Shown here: one piece after another, positions 1 through 10,040 of the stretch
How positions within the stretch are numbered: position 1 is the first letter of the stretch
How the letters are laid out: each line of letters opens with the position of its first letter
NCBI GenBank assembly: GCA_036785325.1
Contig: JAXIVH010000024.1
Location: forward strand, 777,383-841,382
DNA length: 64,000 nt
Reading direction: 5' to 3'
Source: Urophycis tenuis
Taxonomy: Eukaryota > Chordata > Actinopteri > Gadiformes > Phycidae
Program-made: the position numbers and the translations under genes
The notes under the pieces: model-generated
What the model saw: only the letters and a program-made list of their open reading frames with translations
The model's database searches: none
What the model was told of the DNA's origin: nothing

Positions 1-540
1 GACGGAGAGTTCACCCGGTAGCCCCGAGGTCATAGGCTCAGGGACAGCTGATGACAGCGGTCACATGACTTGATGTGCGGACGACAGGAGTCTTGATGTG
101 GTGAACGTTCCTCGCCCCCTGGGCCGCTGCCTGTTCTTCAGGCTCCTCATGGTTCTGGTTCTGATCTGGACGGCTTTGCTTCTGTGTGTCACGGATGCTG
201 CTGGCCACTGTAATGGCTGCCATTCCAATCCACGCAGTAACCACACATATAGTGTTTATACAGATATGCATTAGTTTAGCTTTGGGTGTTCATACGCTAC
301 ATTAAATGTATTTAGCTGAAGCTTTGCTATGCTTGTAAGTGAGTGTGTTCTCGTTGAAACACGCTCACTTTCAAACACACACAAACACTCAAGTATATAA
401 AACATTCAACAGTTTGTTGAATACAAGAGCCAAGGGCTTCCCGAGAGAGCACCTGAAGTGGGGGTCAGGATGAGGCAGCCTTTCTTCACGTTTAGCAGTC
501 GTAGCATTAGAACACCTCAATAGACCAGGAGGGACGTGTT
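1..540. other. Intergenic, nothing recognised
   Basis: Mixed composition with no exon or known repeat seen; short frames lack any family resemblance. Confidence 0.4.
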
Positions 541-599
541 ACTCAGGGGCCTCTCACTCTCACTCTCTGTCCGTCTCTCTTTCTAGTACCTCTCTCTCC

Positions 600-735
600 C
601 TTCCACCTCTCTCTGCATCTCTCTCTCTCTCTCTCTCTTTCCCCCTCTTTCCTCTCTGTCGCTCTCCCCTTCCATCTCCTTCCTTTCTCTTCCTCCCTCT
701 CCCCCTCCACCCCTTCTCTCATTGTCTCCCTCACG

Positions 736-775
<40 letters not shown>
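600..775. repeat. CT-rich tract with (CT)n
   Basis: Pyrimidine-rich stretch with two pure (CT)n runs (about 619-637 and 740-772). CpG-rich sequence follows to about 1110. Confidence 0.85.
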
Positions 776-776
<1 letters not shown>

Positions 777-1115
777 GCGACAGCCCTGAGGAATGCTGGG
801 TAGTTGAGGGCTGTGGTGTGGTGTGCGAGGAGCAGAGGGCCCGGGCGGCCTGTGGTCTGCCCCAGCCGGAGCGCGGTGGACAGGGTAGAAATGATGCGGT
901 GGACCCCCGGGGGGAGGGGGGCAGGGGACACACACACATCCAGCACAACACGGGTGAGATTGCTCGGGGGTCACGGCGAGGGAAGGAGCCGAAAGCAGCG
1001 GCGGTGTCTCTGTTTGGACACGGAGCAGCGGGGAGGTGGAATGGAATCCGGGGCCCGCGGTCCGGAAAAAAACCAACGCAGTCTGCTCCTGAGAGCCCGG
1101 AGCCGCTTCCCGGCG

Positions 1116-1245
1116 CAGAACCGGAGGACATTACAAACATTACAGCTACATTATGTTCACGTTCATCCCCCTCCCCGCTGCAGAACCGGAGGACATTACA
1201 AACATTACAGCTACATTATGTTCACGTTCATCCCCCTCCCCGCCG
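1116..1245. repeat. 65-bp perfect tandem duplication
   Basis: CAGAACCGGAGGACATTACA to CCCCCTCCCCGC occurs twice head to tail (1116 and 1181), essentially identical. Confidence 0.9.
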
Positions 1246-1249
1246 CAGG

Positions 1250-2380
1250 GGAGGGAAAATAAAAAGAAGGGTATTGTGTCATCGGTTTCCTCTCAGAACC
1301 TGCGTGCGTGTTCTGTGTTGACGCCGTAGAACCCAGCTGGTCCTCGGCTGGTCGCGGCACCCCAGTGTGACTTTTTTTTTACGTGTGTTTACTTAGGTCG
1401 GGATTTGTGTACTCAGGGACTTCTGAGGTGAAGGACGGCGCTGAAGTTGACAAGTGCGCTGGGAGTTGAAAGCCACAGAATCTTTTCTGGTGGGAAACGG
1501 CGAGGCAGGTTTAGTTATATTCCGACGCGCCCATATCAACAACTACATTGCGCTTTTTGATAACAATTTAACTGCGGTTGTGGAGATCAGGTGGTTTTCA
1601 GATTTCAGACTATGAAGAGAAGCCAACGTTTGGTAATATATACCTGAATCCACCCAGATGTCAGTTGATGATCGATGACATTGTGACTTCAAACTCAATT
1701 CTAACGTGAAATCGGATGTGAAATCTGCACCGGTAGAAACAAAAAGGAGAAATTCAAGGTTGCCCTGTCCACAATATCAACGGGCTGCATTGGATCTGCT
1801 CATGAAAGACATCCAGCACATGGCTGGTGTCCAGGTGTCCATCACCGTGAGTCTATTGTGCCTCTCTGTGTGGAGTCCCAGCCCTCTCCCTCCAGGTCCA
1901 GGCTGTCCGTCAGAGCTGCCAGCCTCACAGGGGAAACACTGTGTATTTTCACAGCTTCACGTTTTCCTCACACATGTGTGTTTCACAATGATTTATTAGT
2001 GGAAGAAACCGTTGCTGCGGCCAGCTGTCATTCAATGTTCAGCACAACCTGACTAATAGGGGATATTATATCAATACAACGATTCATATATGTCAAAACA
2101 TGCATTACAAAATATATTCAGAAACATAAAAAATGTCAGGTTTTTACTCCATGCAAATGAAAAATGTGATTGCAAAAGATAAAAAGATATCTGGAACCGT
2201 GAATGACTGCGTTGGAACAGTGCCTGATCCTGATCACGTGACCTGATCACGTGACCCCAGTCCAGCAGCACCTCACACGGTCGTCCTTTCATTTCCCCCA
2301 GTCAGCGTTTTTAACATGATGGAGACCCCGGGGAGAGGCCAGAGACAGACGTCTCCTGTCTGCTCCATCCTCCTCCGCAC
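1250..2380. other. Intergenic, nothing recognised
   Basis: Unique sequence. A frame at 1706-1850 ends with ACC|GTGAGT, a good donor, but its peptide is not recognised and no partner exon was found. Confidence 0.35.
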
Positions 2381-2384
2381 TCAA

Positions 2385-2430
2385 GATAAGAGTGCTTTAT
2401 TGATCCCTGAGGGGCGATTCGCCTCTTGGA
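2385..2430 (+). mobile_element. Short LINE tail scrap
   Basis: AGTGCTTTATTGATCCCTGA GGGGCGATTC shares the conserved core of the 4560 and 54035 repeats. Confidence 0.4.
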
Positions 2431-2739
2431 AATATATGCAGCGTATAAATGATGGGCGTTGTGTAACTCCCAGTCTGACATGCAGCACGTCAAGTCTTTC
2501 TGTAAGTGGCATATTGAAGAACTTGAGGGAAACAGAGTTAATTGCTGTGGTAAACGATGATGGGTTTGATGAAATATACATTGATGCGGGTGTGCAATAT
2601 GAATTCATAATTAAAGCATAGGGGGTATTTCTGTGCTAGGGCTGCATGCACACATGCTGCTTTTAAAATGTAGTGCTCGGCTCTATTGATAAACTCCCTG
2701 GGATTTAACAGCTTCACGCGTCACGTGACGCCGTCTTGG

Positions 2740-2862
2740 CAAGGCGACAGGGGTTGAGATGCCTGTCTAAGAGCATCTCAACACTTGAACAGTGGATTGA
2801 AACCAGCAGCCCTCCAGTTTCCAGACACACAGCTCTACCTCCTATGGCACTGCCTTAACAAT
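2740..2862 (-). mobile_element. tRNA-derived SINE candidate
   Basis: Read on the minus strand, AGTGCCATAGGAGGTAGAGC looks like a tRNA 5' half with A-box, and GCTGGTTTCAATCCACTG like a B-box. No recognised tail was found. Confidence 0.4.
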
Positions 2863-2899
2863 ATGTCAATAAAATGAGGTCATGCAAAACAAAGAACCC

Positions 2900-2965
<66 letters not shown>
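2900..2965. repeat. (TG)n microsatellite
   Basis: About 33 TG units without interruption. Confidence 0.95.
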
Positions 2966-2966
<1 letters not shown>

Positions 2967-3259
2967 TTGTCACCATGGATGGTGTCGTTCCCCCGCCCCA
3001 CCCTGCCCACCCACTCACCCTACTTGGGCTCAAGACCTGGGTTTGGCTCCTAAAAATAATCTAATCCCAAACTAGCTGGAGGAATAGGGAAAAGTGGACA
3101 ATTTCCAATTGGAAAAGACTTGCTCACTAATGAATTTTGTCTGTTTTTCCCTTTTTGGTCCCAAGAAAGTTGCTGGCAAAGGATTATCTGGCATTCAATA
3201 AAAAGCATAAACAAATCTTCATAGAATGGGAAAGAATCTTAGTAGTTACACAAAAGAAC

Positions 3260-3260
<1 letters not shown>

Positions 3261-3335
<75 letters not shown>

Positions 3336-3405
3336 TGTGTGTGAGCAGGTGTGCAAGTACATGACTCTGTGTATATGCCTGTGAGTGTGCATGTATGTGT
3401 GAGCA

Positions 3406-3435
<30 letters not shown>
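3261..3435. repeat. (GT)n microsatellite, two blocks
   Basis: Pure (GT)n at 3261-3331 and 3410-3436 with TGCATGTATGTG-type sequence between. Confidence 0.92.
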
Positions 3436-3436
<1 letters not shown>

Positions 3437-3742
3437 CTGTGTGTCTGTGCTTGCATGTCGGTTAATGTCTTTGGTATATTTTCGTGCTGCAGTCCTATCG
3501 TCATACATTAGGCTCCACTGTGGCCACAGAGACAAACCCAAGCCTATCCTTCCCAGTCCAATCAGGTCCGCCACACAGTGCTCCCCTCTTTGTATCTCAA
3601 TGGCCGGCTCCATCCCCTCCACGTTGTCCACAGCCCCCTCTGACCCTGACTCCCTGTCCCCTGGAGGAGAGATGAGGTCCACTTAACAGGGTGTATCCAG
3701 ATACACCCTGTTGAAGCACACATCGATCAGACATTTGCCTGT

Positions 3743-4009
3743 GTGTGCATGCGTGTGTGTGTGTGTGTGTGTCTGTGTGTGTGTGTGTGCATGCACGTGT
3801 GTGTGTTTGTGTGTGTGTTAATGCATGCGTATGTGTGTGTATATGCGTGTGTGTGTGTATATGCGTGTATGTGTGTTTTTATGCATACGTGCGTCTGTGT
3901 GTGTGGTGTGTGTGCGTGTATATGCGTGTATGTGTGATTTTTGTATACGTGCGTCTGTGGTGTGTGTGTGCGTGTATATGCGTGTATGTGTGTTTTCATG
4001 CATACGTGC

Positions 4010-4074
<65 letters not shown>
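3743..4074. repeat. TG-rich array with a 56-61 bp higher-order unit
   Basis: GTATATGCGTGTATGTGTG followed by CATACGTGCGTCTG recurs at 3857, 3918 and 3974, inside (TG)n; pure (GT)n from 4014 to 4074. Confidence 0.85.
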
Positions 4075-4076
<2 letters not shown>

Positions 4077-4559
4077 GGAGCATGGAAAGAAATTACGACA
4101 ACAACATAACTTTGAAATGTCTTGAAACAACACTGTTGCACTGTGATTTTGATGTTCCAGTCAACCTACGCTCCATTTCAAATGTTAGTACATGTTATGC
4201 ATGCTAAACAGAGAACATGTTGTGTTGCGGTGCACGTATGTGAAAGGAGACCTCTGAACTATCAGTCCCGAGCACCGTAAACATCCTGCACGGAAAACAA
4301 GCGCACCGTTAAGATGCAAGGCTGAGCCGAGCGCAACCGACAGTGGAAAAAAAGAGCCCCAACAGAACGCCACACCGCTAACTGCAAACACATGCGGTCG
4401 CATTCTTGCTGTTTGTCTGGTGGACACAACAAAGTTACTGGGAGAAACAACCATTTTACTCAGACAGTCAGACAGTCAGATCGGGGGGGAAACTCAAGCG
4501 CGTTGCTTTCTCGCACACAGAGTGGGTTGGAGTGGCACTGGTACCAGAACAGAACACAC

Positions 4560-4720
4560 GGTCAAGACAGACAGACAGACAGAAATACTTAAATGATCCC
4601 TGAGGGAAATTGCATTTGTTACAATACTCCAGGAAAAAAAAGAAGAGACAGAGTAGTTAGAATATATAAATGTAGATAAACCTATGTAACAATATACAAA
4701 AATATATATAAAAATATTTT
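4560..4720 (-). mobile_element. LINE tail repeat (GACA)n plus TGATCCCTGAGGGAAATT
   Basis: A (GACA)n stretch, then AAATGATCCCTGAGGGAAATT and TGTTACAATACTCCAGG. A close relative lies at 54035-54190 and a shorter piece at 2385-2430 (TTATTGATCCCTGAGGGG). This is a common teleost retrotransposon terminus; orientation is inferred. Confidence 0.55.
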
Positions 4721-4813
4721 TAAAAAATATACATAAATGTACATACATCTAGGCATACACTAAAGAGGTAAATAGCATACACATAGATGTAGCATGTAGG
4801 ATTAGGGTAAGCG

Positions 4814-5380
4814 GAATGACCCGTTATGCAGTGAAATGACCCGTTTTGCAGTGTGAATGACCAGTTATGCAGTGAAATGACCAGTTATGCAGTGTGAATG
4901 ACCCGTTATGCAGTGTGAATGACCAGTTATGCTGTTAAATGACCAGTTATGCAGTGTGAATGACCAGTTTTGCAGTGAAATGACCAGTTATACAGTGTGA
5001 ATGACCAGTTATGCCGTGAAATGACCAGTTATGCAGTGTGAATGACCAGTTATGCAGTGAAATGACCAGTTATGCAGTGAAATGACCCCGTTATGCAGTG
5101 AGAATGACCAGTTATGCAGTGTGAATGACCAGTTATGCAGTGAAATGACCAGTTATGCAGTGTGAATAACAAGTTATGCAGTGAAATGACCCGTTATGCA
5201 GTGTGAAAGACCAGTTATCCTGTGAAATGACCAGTTATGCAGTGTGAATTACCAGTTATGCAGTGAAATGACCAGTTATGCAGTGAAATGACCAGTTATG
5301 CAGTGTGAATGACCAGTTATGCTGTGAAATGACCAGTTATGCAGTTGAATGATCAGTTATGCAGTGTGAATGACCCGTTC
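4814..5380. repeat. 20/21-bp minisatellite, about 28 copies
   Basis: Two alternating unit types: GTGAAATGACCAGTTATGCA (20) and the 21-bp GTGTGAATGACC form. Point variants include CCCGTT for CCAGTT. Confidence 0.92.
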
Positions 5381-5385
5381 AAGAC

Positions 5386-5945
5386 TGAACGTCACCCAGT
5401 GAAACGACATCCCAATGAACCATCCTTCCACTCGTTCGCCATCCCCATTGTTTTTAATCCAGACCTGTGATGTGGAGCCATCACTGTAATCTGGGACTGT
5501 GAGCACGTGCGATTTTCCCCCCTCGAGTTAGAATCCCGACAGCAAAAACAGCCCGACGGCAGCTGGCCGTGTTCAGTGCTATTGTCATTAGAAAAGCGTC
5601 CAACACCACATTACACCGCATAAAGCAGGACTCTTGAACTTGACCCGCCAACATGATGTATTCCCCCCCTCTCCTTTGAGGTTTCAGACCTCAACGCAGG
5701 GTCTGAAAGCAGGGGTATGGTATTATGATTAGTGTTATACGACAGCCTTCGGGGACACTGTGGCGCGGGGGGACTCATCAGTCAAGCGGAGTGGAGCAGA
5801 CGCCGGCTCGCCATGGTGAAAACCCATCAGACGTGGCACATCTGGCCCCAGTGACACTCCAACCCCTGTTTCACTCTGGGAGCCCGGTCGGAAATGTTTC
5901 ATAATGCGCCGGTTTTGGGAAGTTGGAAGCGGTGGAGGCGGTGGT
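5386..5945. other. Intergenic, nothing recognised
   Basis: Unique sequence between a minisatellite and a (GGT)n; no exon or element found. Confidence 0.4.
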
Positions 5946-5948
5946 GCA

Positions 5949-6008
5949 AAGTGGTGGTGGTGGTGGTGGGTGGTGGGTGGTGGTGGAGGTGGTGGTGGTG
6001 GTGGTGGA
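5949..6008. repeat. (GGT)n microsatellite
   Basis: GGT repeats with GGGT variants; followed after 130 bp by a C-rich tract (6140-6210). Confidence 0.85.
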
Positions 6009-6239
6009 CTGAGTGCTCCTCCGTGTGAGCTGCAGTGTTAGTCCCTGGCGCCTCGTTCTCACACCTCCTTACACGACGCGCTCCACTGGGTCTGCTCCAG
6101 TACGCCGACGGCCCAGATACCAGGGAGGGTCGGCGCTGTTACCCCCCCCCCCCCCCTCCCCTGGTCCCCCCCCCCCCCCCCCCCCCTCCCCCCGTCCCCC
6201 CGTCCCCCCCAGTTGTTTACGTTGTTCTGACAGAGAAAC

Positions 6240-7400
6240 GAGGGCTCGTCGACGTAGCGTATAATTACGCATTCCTTACATTCATCCAGAAAAAATACTT
6301 CACAATTGAACTTTTCCAGGCTGGCCTGCTGCTCCCCGTGTCTCCGGACGCGGCCGGCAGACGGACGCGGCCGTGCCAAGCGCTGTCACAGAGCGCACGT
6401 CTCCATCGGGCTTCCACGTTCGAGGGCGACTAATTAAAAACACAAAGAGCAAAGCTCCCGGGCTTTGCTGCAAATGGCTTGGCTCTCGACACGCGGCTAA
6501 TTGCCAGCAGATCGCTGCCGATCCAAAGCCATTTTGGAAAAGCCGGCGCCTGATGCACGGTACATTTAGCTTTCCCCGTTCCCATGACTTTGAGCGGCGA
6601 GGAACGTTGAGCTAGAATCTTGACGAATGGAGAGCGCAGAGTGTGTGACAAACGGGCCCCCCCGGGCGATGGGCCCGGGCAGCAGACACTCTGGACCTAG
6701 GACCCAGCCGTGTTGAGATCACCGTTATCATGGTGAAGCGCGGTGACGGGTTAGCAACGTTAAGACAGCACACGGAGCACCGTGGATACAAATAAACGGT
6801 CGCTACGATTAGCCGGATCCCCCTGGAAGGGGGGGGCGACCGCGCGGCCGTCACCTCACATCTGTTTAGCACATTGGCCGCCGCGCTAAGGTTTACGTTA
6901 GCAAAGCATTGTGTGTGTATATCATCCTTGGCCCTCCTTCCCCAGCTTCAGACAGATGGCTGCAGGCAAGCTCGTCTGATGAATGCAAACCTCGGAACCA
7001 GGAATGAGTTGAACCACTTTCAAGACTTGAGCCCTTTTTTTATTTTTTTATGGATGTATAAACGCCGGCCGATCCGCGTGACGGTTATTAAAGAAAGCGT
7101 TGCCGAGGATGAAATATGGTTGTCCTGCGTATGTTTTCCAAAAGGCCATTCTGCGTTTTGCCGCGCACCCCATCCCTCGCCCTCACTCCCTCGTTTTATG
7201 ATACATGGCAACACATGGAAGAACTTACGCTGTGTTTTCTCCTGGAGATTGCATTAAACTCCGTCTGCCAAGTTTATTTCACATCCAAAAGGCTATGCAC
7301 ACTGTGTCTGGCCAGAGAGGGGGAAAACGCTCGCACACAGAAACCCCTCCAAAACCTAACGAAAGAAAAGGTGCATTTATAAGCCAAGAGTTATTTTTGA
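6240..7400. other. Intergenic stretch, candidate conserved non-coding sequence
   Basis: No exon is visible. The stretch is non-repetitive and has balanced base composition. It includes homeobox-like TAATTA/CTAATT sites (6430, 6499) and a poised block GCCAGCAGATCGCTGCCGAT with CCAAAGCCATTTTGG. It looks like developmental enhancer DNA, but conservation cannot be judged here. Confidence 0.25.
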
Positions 7401-7404
7401 GTTC

Positions 7405-8640
7405 ACACTAGTTTAGTGTGGATTTATTAGCATTCTGTTTAACTTTTGATTTATTAGGATTTTCGGCATCAATGAAGATGTAGCTTCCAGAAAACATGGC
7501 TCATGTCAAATCATGTGGGAGACGTTCCCATTTCCCAGCAAAATTGCAACAATGAATCAGATGTGTTATCCATCTGCAACACACCGCCAGATGTTTACAG
7601 ATGCTTTGACTGATTTTTTCGCAACATAATAATTCAGAATCAGAAATAGAATGCATTGGCACATGCAGCAAAACTATAGAGTGATAAAACTAACATAGGG
7701 TATGATAAATGAAATGATCAAGGGCTGTTATTTAATAAAGACGCGAATACAATGAACAAAACCGCATAGTCCTTGTTCTGGCAGGATAGTCCAGCCTTGA
7801 GTCTTGAGCATGAAGAAATGTACTTTGAAGAAAGTGTCTGCTACATGACTAAAAGGTAATCAAGTGACAAGGAAAGTGGTCGGATGTTTGGAATCCTCTG
7901 ACACCTCCAAATCCTGTAACCTGAGAACGTTCATGTTGGTAGTGACAGCGTCGTGGTTACAGCCAGGTGGTTACAGCCAGGTGGTTACAGCCAGGTGGTT
8001 ACAGCCAGGTGGTTACAGCCAGGTGGTTACAGCCAGGTGGTTACAGCCAGGTGGTTACCAGGCAGGAAATGCTAACTAGCAGTGAATTTGCGAGCAAGGT
8101 TCGCCAGGTTTTGTGTTTCTGTCGTGTTTCTTAATGTCCACTTTCTAAAATGGCTCTTCAATGAAATTACCAGTCAGAGGAAATAAGTAAGATGTATTTT
8201 CTTAATTGTTTTAATTTATGTAACTGTATTATTCGATTTTTCATAGATTAAATCAATATGACTTCTGAGGCATCATTATTTTTAGAACATTACGTCAATT
8301 TCAGTTACAAAGAAAACACACTGTAGCTATGTCAGAGCAACCCACATGTTTTTTGTTTTAATTGAATCCAACTAATAAGAAATTAATTTGACTAATCATT
8401 TGACTAATGATCACTGGTCAGTATTGTACTTGAGTGCTCAGCACCATATTTAATAACAACAATTTTTTTGATCCAACTTGTAAAAAAAAACACTGACAAA
8501 ACTCAACAAACGAAACACTTTCCTGGATAAGAATGAAAACGATATGTACAGTAACTGACACACCAAGGGATATGTATTCTATAGTAACTCCAGAGAGGAT
8601 TACATATGAACATGTTGCTGATGATTGTTTTCACCACACA
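7405..8640. other. AT-rich intergenic sequence
   Basis: Apart from the 14-bp minisatellite nothing is recognised. Confidence 0.4.
7952..8060. repeat. 14-bp minisatellite, seven identical copies
   Basis: GGTTACAGCCAGGT repeated seven times without change plus a partial eighth, which implies recent expansion. Confidence 0.92.
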
Positions 8641-8644
8641 TACT

Positions 8645-8830
8645 GGGGCGGCACTAGCTTAGTGGATAGAGCGGGTGAACAGAGCGGGTCGTCCACTAAC
8701 CGTAGGGTCGGCGGTTTGATCCCCTCGATCCCCCCCCTCCTCCTTCAACTGTCCACATGTCAAACCCCCCAAATGTCCTCATTCTAAGTCGATTTCGACA
8801 AAACCGTCTGCTAAATGCCCCTTTACCCTT
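8645..8830 (+). mobile_element. tRNA-derived SINE
   Basis: It starts GGCGGCACTAGCTTAGTGG (A-box) and has GGTTTGATCCC (B-box, about 8712). It ends with the fish SINE/LINE shared tail AAGTCGATTTCGACAAAACC and GTCTGCTAAATGCCC. A second copy lies at 61160-61345. Confidence 0.75.
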
Positions 8831-8831
8831 G

Positions 8832-9740
8832 ACATACTTTTAACTAATCATAACCACTTGAAATCAGCCCTTAAATTGTAAAGGGTCAAATGACGTTACA
8901 ATTTGGTGTTACGAAACAATAGGAAGCACAGGACCCTTACTGGACAACCACAGGAGAAAGTTGTGTTGTACTTTCACTTCCCCATGTCACTTAGTGGCAC
9001 ATCCATTATGACCTTAATAATATCAGCAGTGACCTTCTGAACCCTGAAGTGACCTTTTCACCTGCCACACGCAATGCAGACTATTACATGAATGCATTAC
9101 ATTTTCAGAAATGTAGTGTTGATTTTGATTCCCCAAATTAAATATAAAGTAATTTTGTATAAATGCTAACACGACATGACATACATTGTGTCCAGCACAG
9201 AAAAAAAGCAGGAAAAAAAAAAAGATATTCAAATGACATCCAAACCCTTTACTCAATCTGTCAGCTGGGAGCTCTTACTCTGAAGTTCAGCCACGGCGCA
9301 ATCCTCTAATAAATGTTAAAATATTGGTATGCTTATAACGTATATAATGAAATAATATCAAATGAAGTCATATTTTGCTTCAGTTAATGTTACTACAAAA
9401 TGATGCGAATAAAAGCGACAGCAACATAAGTAGGCCTATAGTATATAAAAAGACTTTTTGAGTGTTAGTGTTCTGGAGGCCCAACCAAGTGAACCAATAT
9501 GGTTCCATTGCCCATCAAGTAACCTGAAATGAATTTCTGAGCCTCACAGCGTCAATACCGAATGGCAGGAACGTAGTCACCTCAGGGAGCGCGTGGACAT
9601 TGCTCAGCCTTATATTGCATGACATCATCAGTGTGAAATGGCCATCCTCGGCGTCTTAAGAGGCTACATGACAGACACGGCAAGCAACAGGACAGGGGCT
9701 GATGAAGCGCGACGATGAGGACGATGGTGCGAGTGGCGCT
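8832..9740 (-). other. Sequence downstream of ccdc3, probably containing its 3' UTR
   Basis: AT-rich sequence follows the ccdc3 stop on the minus strand. I could not find a convincing AATAAA on the minus strand in the first 900 bases, so the 3' end of the transcript is not assigned. No other gene is seen here. Confidence 0.35.
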
Positions 9741-10040
9741 CTAGTCCCTCATCTTCCTGGCCAGGCCCTTCTTGAGCAGCGGGGTCTTCTGGTCCTGGCT
9801 GGTGTCCTGGTCTGGGTTGGCCGGGGAGCCGCGCTCCACGGGGTACAGCTGCTTGAGGTTGCGGCTCTGCTGCTCCTTGGCGGTGGTCTCCTGCCGGGCC
9901 TGGCGCAGCAGGCGCTTCATGGTCTTCACCTTCTCCCGCAGGTGTCCGTTGGCCTTCTCCAGGGTCCTCACCTTCTGGGAGAGGGTCCTCACCTCCTCCT
10001 CCTCCTCAAACAGGGCCTTCTGCACCGCGGAGCACAGCAG
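9741..10040 (-). CDS. ccdc3: ccdc3 coding exon 3 (terminal)
   Basis: Residues 179-277. It begins LLCSAVQKALFEEE, the start of the coiled coil, and ends KKGLARKMRD before TAG (plus-strand cta at 9741-9743). The acceptor GCAG is preceded directly by an uninterrupted 24-nt C run. The tail after the coiled coil is rich in Q, P, D and K and does not resemble the human C terminus as I recall it. Confidence 0.92.
   Translation of the reverse strand: MLCSAVQKALFEEEEEVRTLSQKVRTLEKANGHLREKVKTMKRLLRQARQETTAKEQQSRNLKQLYPVERGSPANPDQDTSQDQKTPLLKKGLARKMRD

Noticed and set aside
3184..4141. Long open frames of Cys-Val or His-Thr repeats on both strands here and at many other places
   Set aside because: They are translations of (TG)n/(CA)n microsatellites and carry no coding signal.
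4814..5380. CRISPR-like array
   Set aside because: Units are contiguous without unique spacers and the genome is vertebrate; it is a minisatellite.
8645..8830. Possible functional tRNA gene
   Set aside because: A- and B-boxes are present but no cloverleaf closes, and a SINE tail follows; a second copy confirms a dispersed SINE.
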